Below, piece by piece: positions 1 through 6,957 of a stretch of 6,978 nt of DNA. The DNA comes from Bdellovibrionales bacterium (GTDB lineage Bacteria; Bdellovibrionota; Bdellovibrionia; Bdellovibrionales; UBA1609): positions 1 to 6,978 of the forward strand of contig JAGRAK010000105.1 of the NCBI GenBank assembly GCA_020434645.1. The letters run 5' to 3'. The translations under genes and the position numbers were made by a program. The notes under the pieces are model-generated. The model was not told the origin of the DNA and did not search any database. It was given only the letters and a program-made list of their open reading frames with translations. The first letter of the stretch is position 1, and every line of letters begins with the position of its first letter.

Positions 1-2148
1 CTCGTCCAAAAACTCACCGCGGCAGAAGATTTTTATTTTTTCACAAATTTATCATATGATTTAGAATTATTAAGTGTTCGCCTGACTAAAATGTCTGCCA
101 GTGAAATTGAATCAACACTAAAAGACTTTATCATCAGTCGAAAATTCACATCCATCAATCAAGCATTAATCCCCGTTATTAACTATTTTACTACTTCTCA
201 AAACCCTGATCTTGATCAACTTCTTGCCGCTATTCAAAAAGATTTAAAACCCATCGCTTATAAAATAATAAATAATCGAATTAATAAATCTAACCTGAAC
301 TCGTATATTCAGACTTTAACTAGTAAGGCTTTACAAAAAAGTGCAAGCGCCAACTCTCTTCAGTTACTGCTTGAGACATTCACCGCTGAAATGATTGAAG
401 CGGCCAAGAAAATTAAATCATATCTAGACGAAAGCACTCCCGCCACTTCATTGCCGCTCGATCAAAAAGCCTTGGTTCGAGCTCTCAAGTCGAGCATTTC
501 AGCTATATCAACCCCCGTTCAGTCGCGTATTTACATACTTGTTAACGAGCCAGATTTCGCTATTCAAAAACAAATCTGGTCAGGCATTGAGTCTAGTCTT
601 AACGCCAACATCAAAAGGTTCGGTGTAAAATGTGAGCCCATCGGGTTTACCGCTCAAATCAGCAATTGGAGTCGAGGTCTCTTTCAAAATGAAAAAACAA
701 AGCTAGAACGTGAAGCGGCGCAAAGAGATTGCGATCTGGCGAATGTGGTGGGCTCAGCTCTTGGGCTGAAAAGAGAAAACCAATTCGGTGAGTTTGCCGA
801 TGTGCATGCCACTTTGGCTCAAAAAATGAGTGCAGATGATTTAAATGTATTTGTAAAAAACTACAGAGAAGAACTGACCTTTGATTTATTCACTGAATTT
901 CAAATGCTCAATGCTGACATCAACAAAAAGCAAAAGCTTTATGACGTGCTCGCTGAATCAATAAGTGTCGAAAGCTCACTCCCGCTTGTAAAAGAAAATA
1001 TAGAAAAAAGTATAGCCCCGCTAAATGCTACACTTAAAACAGTGAGTGCCAGCCGCTCTGTAAAAGATCTCGACTTTATTATAAAGCGCACAAAGATTAT
1101 TAATGCTCTGTTAGGCGAAAATGATCTCTCGACGCTCTCCACATCACTCAATGGCTACAACGCTCTCGGGTCTAATATTTCAGATATTATGGAGAGTCGC
1201 GGGTTTGTCTTTCCGAATCTGATTGAGTACCATAAAAAAATACAAACCGAAATGATCAACAATGAAGAGATAAATGATCAGGTGTATGAAGAATTTTTAA
1301 CGGCCAATATATATATCAGTATGGGCGTTATTGGCGGATGGGCAGCACAACATTTCTTAGGGGTATTGCCACGCTGGATGGGCGGCCCCAGTATCGCCGG
1401 GCTGATTCATAATGTCGGCAGTAAAACAATAAACCTTATTGATGGTCATGGCTGGTTTCTAATGGGGCTCATTGGCGGTCATATTGGAACACTCGAGCTC
1501 AAAAAAAATGATTTTAAAACAGGGCTAAAACACATAAATGATCTCACTCAATCTGAAACTTTAAAACCTGAGGGAGCTGAGAACCCACTGCCACTTATCG
1601 AGTGGTCAGATTATCAACAACAACTTCGTTACTACACTGAGGGCATTCACGCCGCCAATATGAATCAACTTATGGATCTCGGCTGGTTGACATTTCCGTT
1701 TATGATGAATCGCGCTATTCAACATGGTACGAAACGCATGACCGATGGATTAGGGCGCAAGAACGAAAAATTTCAAGTTCAATCATTTAAGCAACGCGGT
1801 TTTTATGAAATTAGAACTCGAATGAGCCTAAATCATAAAATGAAACTTATGCGCAGTTCATTTAAAGATATTAAAAATCCGAGGAGCCTAGATTTGACTG
1901 AACTTCAGATAGGTCGAGATCTCGCATTACGAGAGGCTCGAACCGCAGCAGAAAAGATCAGAATCAATCAATCTTACGATAAAATTATACTTGAATTTGG
2001 CTCTCGCTTAGAGCGGGTAATTGATCATCCGGCTATACTAGAAAGTTACTCTCGAGCTATGTTTGGCAATTCAGGTACCATATCGCAAGCTCATCGCTTC
2101 TATGAAGAATTTCGTGCAATAGCATTAAAAGCGAGGCAGATTATATGA
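1..2148 (+). CDS. Large protein of unknown function with a hydrophobic Gly/His-rich region, probably 5'-partial
   Basis: I do not recognise this family. The first in-frame ATG is at 91 (685 residues from there), but codons 1-90 carry no stop and no ATG, GTG or TTG, and there is no purine-rich ribosome-binding site before 91. The gene therefore most likely begins left of the window. Numbering from Met91, residues 1-390 look largely helical and polar, with many Ser, Lys, Ile and Leu and no visible catalytic motif. Hydrophobic, Gly-rich stretches lie near 406-429 and 452-470, joined by a Gly/His-containing segment, and a third Trp/Phe/Met-rich stretch lies near 528-541. These could be membrane hairpins. 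The C-terminus (about 550-685) is basic and helical. There are only two cysteines (C181, C214). No signal peptide can be judged because the N-terminus is missing. The stop overlaps the next start by 4 bp (ATGA), so the pair is probably one operon and may act together at the envelope, which is inference. Confidence 0.75.
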   Translation, partial: LVQKLTAAEDFYFFTNLSYDLELLSVRLTKMSASEIESTLKDFIISRKFTSINQALIPVINYFTTSQNPDLDQLLAAIQKDLKPIAYKIINNRINKSNLNSYIQTLTSKALQKSASANSLQLLLETFTAEMIEAAKKIKSYLDESTPATSLPLDQKALVRALKSSISAISTPVQSRIYILVNEPDFAIQKQIWSGIESSLNANIKRFGVKCEPIGFTAQISNWSRGLFQNEKTKLEREAAQRDCDLANVVGSALGLKRENQFGEFADVHATLAQKMSADDLNVFVKNYREELTFDLFTEFQMLNADINKKQKLYDVLAESISVESSLPLVKENIEKSIAPLNATLKTVSASRSVKDLDFIIKRTKIINALLGENDLSTLSTSLNGYNALGSNISDIMESRGFVFPNLIEYHKKIQTEMINNEEINDQVYEEFLTANIYISMGVIGGWAAQHFLGVLPRWMGGPSIAGLIHNVGSKTINLIDGHGWFLMGLIGGHIGTLELKKNDFKTGLKHINDLTQSETLKPEGAENPLPLIEWSDYQQQLRYYTEGIHAANMNQLMDLGWLTFPFMMNRAIQHGTKRMTDGLGRKNEKFQVQSFKQRGFYEIRTRMSLNHKMKLMRSSFKDIKNPRSLDLTELQIGRDLALREARTAAEKIRINQSYDKIILEFGSRLERVIDHPAILESYSRAMFGNSGTISQAHRFYEEFRAIALKARQII
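2133..2136 (+). promoter_or_regulatory. Shine-Dalgarno of the second + strand gene
   Basis: GAGG lies 8 nt before the ATG at 2145, inside the last codons of the preceding gene. It supports 2145 as the true start and fits translational coupling through the ATGA overlap. Confidence 0.7.
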
Positions 2149-3524
2149 GTATAAAAAACATCTCGCTTCATTTTATTTTGATTATAAGTCTTATTTTCTC
2201 ACCCCTTGCTCATGCTAGCGGGGTTTCTGTAAATGTAGATAATTATGTCACAAGATACAAAAACTCAGCATATGCCTATACGCTGAGTGCAGAAGATTTT
2301 GAAAAGGCATTAGACGAAAACGGATTGCGTGGCCCCTATGCCGCTCAGCTTCAACTTGCCAGCGACAAAGAACAGGGCGCGAGAGACTCCCTAGGCAAAA
2401 TTGAGGAGCTAAGAAATATAGAAAATATGGATCTTGAGGCTTTTCAAATTGTCGATCAGATGTTTAATCAAAGCAGTATTGAACAGATGAATTTAGATTT
2501 ACTTTCAATCATGCATGACTATCTATTCGATGCTGATTCACGAGGCCCACTTTCACACATTATAAAAGCAATAGAAAATTACAACTTTTCACCTGAACAA
2601 ATAACTGAAATGAAAAAGCAAGCCACCTATTACAAACAGTATGCAACAGGATCTATGTGGGCTTTTGCTCTGGTAACCGTAGGAACCATACTCAGCCTAC
2701 GCACACGCGGCGCATGGGTTGTTGAAAATATCAGCCGGCGCTTCGGTCAAGGCAAAAATACAGCAGCGAAGGCCGCCAGTAAGCCCTCTGCTGCTGTAAA
2801 AACAACTACGCCATCACCTGCTGATAAAGAAATCGAAGACTTTATTCGTCGTACAAATAAACTACGCGGAGCGAGCCCACTTTCTGAGCACATGCTAAAA
2901 GACGCCCAGCTCATAAAACAAAGCAGCAGTGTATTAAAAACTAAATTCTTCTCTAACATCAGCGCTGTTTCTAAAAAGCAATCATTCAAAAACTTTGCAT
3001 TCATTACGGGCGCTAGTATTACTGGTGGCGTTGCCAATATAGGTTACAATGCCCTTAATCGTGCATTTTTTAATGAAGACATCACAAACTCCTATTTTAA
3101 CCCAGTCGACATACAAACGGACATCTACGACGGCCTCGCCGTTTTAAATTTAAGTTGCCAAAGCCATGATCTGCTTGAACGCGCAAAGTCTATTCCAACA
3201 CATGCTGAAGAATTTGAACCAACAGTTGAGCAAATTGAACTTTTAAAAGAACTGAATTCACTTTATTCTGAATTTACTATTCTTAAAAAACTAACCCCCC
3301 AATATCTTGAAAAGATACTTCTAGATGAAAGTATTTCAGCCAATACAATCGACGGCACAGTTACACTAGACTTAATGTACAAAGAGTATCGCATTCAAGA
3401 AACTATCGCTTGTGAAAAGCTTAAGAATACCGGTAGTGAAATAAATGCTCGCGTTGAAGCCAGCTTGAGCGAGAGCTTGCTTCTATTAACAGAAGCATTT
3501 TTGATATTGTCCGGTCAGAATTAA
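2145..3524 (+). CDS. Exported or membrane protein of unknown function with a Sec signal peptide
   Basis: This is a 459-residue protein I cannot assign to a family. Residues 1-24 form a clear Sec signal peptide: a Lys near the start, a hydrophobic core at about 8-18, and a likely cut after Ala-His-Ala24. The mature part has a helical acidic region (about 40-160), a hydrophobic segment at 169-185 followed by Arg residues, and a low-complexity Ala/Lys/Pro/Thr linker at about 203-227. A second, weaker Gly/Ala-rich hydrophobic segment lies at 284-304, followed by a helical C-terminal domain. The only two cysteines of the mature chain, C338 and C423, are both in that last domain and could form a periplasmic disulfide. 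The start is supported by GAGG 8 nt upstream. The ATG overlaps the previous stop, so the two genes are probably coupled. Its TAA shares the TTAA at 3521-3524 with the stop of the opposing gene. No function can be inferred beyond an envelope location. Confidence 0.85.
   Translation: MSIKNISLHFILIISLIFSPLAHASGVSVNVDNYVTRYKNSAYAYTLSAEDFEKALDENGLRGPYAAQLQLASDKEQGARDSLGKIEELRNIENMDLEAFQIVDQMFNQSSIEQMNLDLLSIMHDYLFDADSRGPLSHIIKAIENYNFSPEQITEMKKQATYYKQYATGSMWAFALVTVGTILSLRTRGAWVVENISRRFGQGKNTAAKAASKPSAAVKTTTPSPADKEIEDFIRRTNKLRGASPLSEHMLKDAQLIKQSSSVLKTKFFSNISAVSKKQSFKNFAFITGASITGGVANIGYNALNRAFFNEDITNSYFNPVDIQTDIYDGLAVLNLSCQSHDLLERAKSIPTHAEEFEPTVEQIELLKELNSLYSEFTILKKLTPQYLEKILLDESISANTIDGTVTLDLMYKEYRIQETIACEKLKNTGSEINARVEASLSESLLLLTEAFLILSGQN
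2759..2798. repeat. 9-bp perfect inverted repeat within a coding linker
   Basis: TACAGCAGC (2759-2767) is mirrored by GCTGCTGTA (2790-2798) with a 22-nt spacer. It lies in the part of the + strand gene that encodes the Ala/Lys-rich linker, so alanine codon repetition (GCA/GCG against GCT) may be the whole explanation. The spacer also has a short GGC/GCC pairing. No function is claimed. Confidence 0.4.
3456..3483. other. Stem-loop near the convergent gene ends, possible weak terminator
   Basis: GAAGC (3456-3460) pairs with GCTTC (3479-3483). After one C/T mismatch, AGCTT (3462-3466) pairs with GAGCT (3473-3477) including one G-T wobble, leaving a 6-nt loop GAGCGA. It lies about 40 bp inside the end of the + strand gene and just beyond the stop of the - strand gene. 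Neither side is followed directly by a T-run (a short T5 occurs only at about 3499), so it is not a classical intrinsic terminator. It is the best hairpin I saw near a junction that has no intergenic space. Confidence 0.25.
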
Positions 3525-5023
3525 GATGCCTTCACGATTTTACTAAATGGAACTTCTGCAAATCTTGGGTCTCCAAATGTACTTTGCTTAACTCCCATAG
3601 CGTTCATAATAGCCGAAAGAATTGACGTATGACTAATACCCCATTGATTATTTACATTTTGCTCTCTTACTTTATCGATAATTATGCTTTGACCAGTATC
3701 AAAATAGCCGCCCGCACCACCAATAAGCGCCGTAGGCACACGGTGATTTTTGTGGACGGGATAAGATCTACCAAGAACTCCGCCCACCCAGATTACACTC
3801 TGATCAAGCATAGAACCGCTCGTCGTATTCACGGCATTTAGATTCTGCGCTAGTTTTGCTACGTGCTCCATATACCACTTGCGTATCTCAGTTAGCTTAG
3901 CCCAGTGACTGGGCGGATTATGAGTCAATCCATGATGTCCAGTCATAGCCGATGGTGCAACACCTATTCGTGAAGCTAAAAATGGATGCTGTTGCTGTGA
4001 ACCCTCAGACTCAATCAGTATTGTTGCAATTCGTGTTCGATCACATTTAAAAGCCGTCTCAATTAAATCAAACTGCACTTTCATGATTTTTTCAAATTGC
4101 AAATTGGCCTTATATAAATTTGACTGATAGATATCGAAGTCCTGAGGTTTCTGCGGCGGCGTGCAGCTTTGTTCTGGCGTGGGAATAGTATCGACAGTTG
4201 AGATTTCCCTTTCAATTGTGTGAACGGCATCCATATGATCTTGAATGCTGCTTACTTCATTTGCACTGAGAATATTTTTTAAGTTATTAAATTCTTTGAT
4301 CACAACATCTAAAACACTTTTCTTTTTTAATCTAATTCTATCAAGTTCAGCTTGTGATGAGTTTGAATTGAGATTCATACTGCCAAATAACCGATCAAAA
4401 GCGGCCACAGGATTGTTATAAGGCAGAATTTGATTATTAAGCCCGGCACCTGAATAGCTTATCGACCTTTCATAGGCATGCTCTGCCAGTGGATTAACTC
4501 CTAAGTTGATCATCGAGACGGCCGTACCCGAAACCACTGAGGCTTGTTGACTTAGAAAGTAATCCAAACTCACACCGCCGCCATAGGCACCCATAATCGG
4601 CCCCAACCTATTACTTGTCTCACCAACATTATAACGCCCAGTGAGCATATTACCCATAGCCACATGCCCACCGTCATCTGCCATGGCTAGGCTGCGCCTA
4701 TCTCGGCTATTGATGTGCACCCCATCGATCACAATCAGCTTACTTTTTAAAGCAGCAAGTGGGCTGAGTATTGGAGAAAGAGTAAAATTTCTGCCGGCAA
4801 CATCCGGAAAAAACTGATCTTTAAAATTTGGCTCTTGTCTCTCATTCACGACGCCCATCGGCATGTAGACAAATAGAAATCTCTTTGACGGATTTGTTAA
4901 GGCTTCGGCTCTTAAACACTTTAACATTGGCAAAAAGAATATGAAGCTACCACCCATAACGTGTAGCAATTTTCTTCTGCTGATATTCAATTTTTCTATA
5001 TCTTTAAAAATTTCGTCACTCAT
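3521..5023 (-). CDS. DUF1552 (HXXSHH family) protein with twin-arginine signal
   Basis: This 500-residue exported protein belongs to the DUF1552 / HXXSHH family (PF07586), whose biochemical role is not established. Residues 14-41 form a Tat signal: Ser-Arg16-Arg17-Lys-Leu-Leu, a hydrophobic core, and a likely cut after Ala-Glu-Ala41. Family-like blocks follow in order: a Tyr-Met-Pro-Met-Gly-Val block; the Leu-Ser-Pro-Ile-Leu-Ser-Pro-Leu block; a Gly-His120-Val block before Leu-Thr-Gly; Ala-Phe-Asp-Arg-Leu-Phe-Gly; the helix carrying Lys-Lys-Ser-Val-Leu-Asp; and the motif region H363-H-G-L-T-H-N369. The C-terminal part has Leu-Asp-Gln-Ser-Val, His-Lys-Asn-His and Gly-Gly-Ala-Gly-Gly. The start at 5023 is preferred because GGGAG lies 7 nt upstream and the Tat n-region then has normal length. 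An in-frame ATG at 5053 would add ten residues and overlap the upstream gene. It follows the haem lipoprotein gene with a 1-nt gap, so they form one operon. Assignment to the family is firm from memory of its conserved blocks; function is unknown. Confidence 0.93.
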   Translation of the reverse strand: MSDEIFKDIEKLNISRRKLLHVMGGSFIFFLPMLKCLRAEALTNPSKRFLFVYMPMGVVNERQEPNFKDQFFPDVAGRNFTLSPILSPLAALKSKLIVIDGVHINSRDRRSLAMADDGGHVAMGNMLTGRYNVGETSNRLGPIMGAYGGGVSLDYFLSQQASVVSGTAVSMINLGVNPLAEHAYERSISYSGAGLNNQILPYNNPVAAFDRLFGSMNLNSNSSQAELDRIRLKKKSVLDVVIKEFNNLKNILSANEVSSIQDHMDAVHTIEREISTVDTIPTPEQSCTPPQKPQDFDIYQSNLYKANLQFEKIMKVQFDLIETAFKCDRTRIATILIESEGSQQQHPFLASRIGVAPSAMTGHHGLTHNPPSHWAKLTEIRKWYMEHVAKLAQNLNAVNTTSGSMLDQSVIWVGGVLGRSYPVHKNHRVPTALIGGAGGYFDTGQSIIIDKVREQNVNNQWGISHTSILSAIMNAMGVKQSTFGDPRFAEVPFSKIVKAS

Positions 5024-5024
5024 T

Positions 5025-6947
5025 TCATTGCTCCCGCTTAAGAAGTAAATCACTTTCTAAATAGGCCTTGAGAAGACTCTTGAGACTAAAGCCACTGTCT
5101 TTATATTTCTGATTTATTTTTGTCACTTCACACTGGTCTTGAGCGCTCGGACTGCGACCAAGTAAAAATTGAAACATTCTTTCGGAGCTACAGAGTTGCA
5201 CATCTCGACTTTTACCTAAAGCTTGAGACAGTACCCCGACCCCTTGGTAATCCCCATCGGCATCAATTGTCAGTCTCAGCTTACCTGTATTATCCTCAGT
5301 CTTACCTGTATTAAAAGGTGAGAATAGGCCATTTTCATCGTAGTTTGAATATGAAAATCCGATAGGGTCAATCATCGAATGACAAGTGTTACAAACGGGA
5401 TTTTTAGCGTGAATTTGAGCGAGCAAGCGTGGGTCTGTAGGCAAAGGGCCTGAAATGGGCTCAAACTGAACATCTGGTGGAGGTGGTAAAAATTGACAAA
5501 GTAAATTTTGCCGAACGAATATTCCTCGATGTATATATGCATTTTCACTTGTGGATATAGAAGCCACAACCCCTGGAAGAGTCATGATTCCAGATCGACT
5601 AACTCCGTCCATTTGATGCTCGATATATGAAGTACTAGTTGCGGCACTAGATTTATAAAATTGAGCTAAATCTTTGTTTATAAATGTAGTTTGTGAAGTG
5701 AATAGATTCTCTAATTTAGAGCCTTTGTTTCGAATAACATGATCCACAAACCTTTTAGTTTCTTCGATCATAGATTGGCTAACCGTACCTTTATCAACAA
5801 CGTCACTATTAAATGTCTGGCCGCTGATTGAATAAATATCAAACCACTGAGTGACAAACTGAGTGAGATTGTCACTTGCACGCTCATCATTTAACAATCG
5901 CTCAATTTGCCCTTGCAAAACTGAGTTATTAGAAAGTGCCCCTGACTTTGCCAATGCAAAAAGTTCGTCATCAGGAATCCTATTTATTATTGAAAACGAT
6001 ATGCGACTCGCCAAATTGTACCACTTATAAGGGCTTTTACTCCCCAACTCCTGGTGATACCAGAAATTTGGAGATTGGAGGAGTGCTTGTAAAACTAGCT
6101 CTAAACCTTCAAGATTCGTGTCACCCACCGCATAAAGATTCATGTAAGTATCCAATTCTGAACTCGTAATAGGGCGTCTAAAAAGCATTAATGCCTTTGA
6201 CTCTAAGTAACTTCTCATATCGGCAGATGAATCCAAATTAACTTTAGATTTCTCAACAGCCGCAATGTTGATTGATGCCGCTTCTGCAAAAGCCTGAATG
6301 CCTCTTGCATACTGCTCTCTCACCTGATTGACGCTCTCATCATTTGCGAATCCACTCACCTTGGTGTCATATTCAATTAAACTTTGAGTATTATAAATGC
6401 TACCAAAAGTATCCACGATCGTATTTATAATTTGCCTTCTCGACATACGCCACATACGCGTTTTAGGTACCCTACTGATCTCCACTTCTTTTGGTAAACA
6501 AGTGCCATTACTGACTTCTAAACCACGTATCCAGTAGTAGATTTTTTCAATCTCAACTTCAGACATCGGCCCTGTTTTAGGCATACGGCCTTTTAAAATA
6601 GATTGATAGAGTCTTGAATTTTCAGGCTCACCCGGAACAACAAGGCCAGTTTGAACCAGTGAGTTTGCATTTAAAATATCGCTGACTCCACCCACTCCAT
6701 CAGTTGGCACCCCATGACAACCGGCACAGTTGCGGACTAATATTGACTTCGCCTCTTTACCAAAATCAGAATTAAATGAAAGTTTACTGCCCATATCAAC
6801 TATCGGAGGAACTGGATTCGGACTCGTTGAGCCTGATGTCTCAGAACCCACAATTTCTGTCGGCTTAAATGGTGCACAGTTGTGATAGAGCATAACAATG
6901 AGTGAGAGAATAACAATTTTTAATATTGTTCGAATTGATATATTCAA
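5025..6947 (-). CDS. Di-haem DUF1592/DUF1588-type probable lipoprotein
   Basis: A cytochrome-like multidomain protein of about 640 residues, likely lipid-anchored and facing the periplasm. Numbered from the TTG at 6947, residues 1-23 form a hydrophobic signal ending in Leu-Tyr-His-Asn-C24, a non-standard lipobox, followed by a Ser/Thr/Pro/Gly linker to about 55. A cytochrome-c-like domain (about 62-145) has C74-A-G-C77-H78 and a candidate Met122 ligand. Then come a DUF1587-like block (about 165-225, Arg-Met-Ser-Arg-Arg-Gln), DUF1595 (about 245-302, Phe-Arg-Arg-Pro), DUF1592 (about 307-440), DUF1588 (about 455-545) with a second haem site C519-N-T-C522-H523 followed by Met-Ile-Asp-Pro-Ile-Gly-Phe, and DUF1585 (about 565-638). 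This order is the usual one for the family, so the gene looks intact. Start choice is open: TTG at 6947 follows a G8 tract usable as Shine-Dalgarno; TTG at 6959 adds four residues; and the frame remains open to the window edge. Partner of the DUF1552 gene 1 nt downstream. Substrate and reaction are unknown; redox or electron transfer is inferred from the haem motifs. Confidence 0.93.
   Translation of the reverse strand: MNISIRTILKIVILSLIVMLYHNCAPFKPTEIVGSETSGSTSPNPVPPIVDMGSKLSFNSDFGKEAKSILVRNCAGCHGVPTDGVGGVSDILNANSLVQTGLVVPGEPENSRLYQSILKGRMPKTGPMSEVEIEKIYYWIRGLEVSNGTCLPKEVEISRVPKTRMWRMSRRQIINTIVDTFGSIYNTQSLIEYDTKVSGFANDESVNQVREQYARGIQAFAEAASINIAAVEKSKVNLDSSADMRSYLESKALMLFRRPITSSELDTYMNLYAVGDTNLEGLELVLQALLQSPNFWYHQELGSKSPYKWYNLASRISFSIINRIPDDELFALAKSGALSNNSVLQGQIERLLNDERASDNLTQFVTQWFDIYSISGQTFNSDVVDKGTVSQSMIEETKRFVDHVIRNKGSKLENLFTSQTTFINKDLAQFYKSSAATSTSYIEHQMDGVSRSGIMTLPGVVASISTSENAYIHRGIFVRQNLLCQFLPPPPDVQFEPISGPLPTDPRLLAQIHAKNPVCNTCHSMIDPIGFSYSNYDENGLFSPFNTGKTEDNTGKLRLTIDADGDYQGVGVLSQALGKSRDVQLCSSERMFQFLLGRSPSAQDQCEVTKINQKYKDSGFSLKSLLKAYLESDLLLKREQ
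5031..5035 (-). promoter_or_regulatory. Shine-Dalgarno deciding the DUF1552 start
   Basis: On the - strand GGGAG sits 7 nt before the ATG at 5023, inside the last codons of the upstream gene. This selects the ATG at 5023 over the in-frame ATG at 5053. Confidence 0.75.
5280..5313. repeat. Short tandem duplication inside the lipoprotein gene
   Basis: The 13-mer CTTACCTGTATTA occurs at 5280-5292 and again at 5301-5313, a 21-bp period. On the coding strand it gives Asn-Thr-Gly-Lys twice, seven residues apart, in the linker between the DUF1588 and DUF1585 domains. It keeps the frame and probably reflects a small in-frame duplication in a tolerant loop. Confidence 0.55.
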
Positions 6948-6949
6948 AT

Positions 6950-6957
6950 CCCCCCCC
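6950..6957 (-). promoter_or_regulatory. G8 tract at the start of the lipoprotein gene, probable ribosome-binding site
   Basis: On the - strand eight G residues followed by A lie immediately before the TTG at 6947. The distal Gs (6957-6954) stand about 6 nt from that TTG and can pair with the anti-Shine-Dalgarno, some through G-U pairs. The tract also begins inside the alternative TTG at 6959, so a change of its length would shift that longer frame but would leave the start at 6947 in frame. Confidence 0.45.

Noticed and set aside
939..1151. 70-codon open frame on the - strand
   Set aside because: Shadow of the long + strand gene with no recognisable domain.
2747..3037. 96-codon open frame on the - strand
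   Set aside because: It lies wholly antisense to the signal-peptide protein gene, its hydrophobic and Ala-rich composition mirrors the linker codons opposite, and it has no convincing ribosome-binding site.
3629..3841. 70-codon open frame on the + strand
   Set aside because: Antisense to the conserved C-terminal part of the DUF1552 gene; no family resemblance.
5028..5060. Frameshift or fusion between the lipoprotein and DUF1552 genes
   Set aside because: The stop, Shine-Dalgarno and new ATG are correctly spaced, and both proteins have complete termini with their own export signals.
5120..5314. 64-codon open frame on the + strand
   Set aside because: Antisense to the DUF1585 region, which is clearly coding on the - strand.
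5372..5569. 65-codon open frame on the - strand in another frame
   Set aside because: Overlaps the DUF1588 domain containing the second CxxCH; the conserved frame is the real one.
5936..6169. 77-codon open frame on the + strand
   Set aside because: Antisense to the DUF1592/DUF1595 region and without family resemblance.
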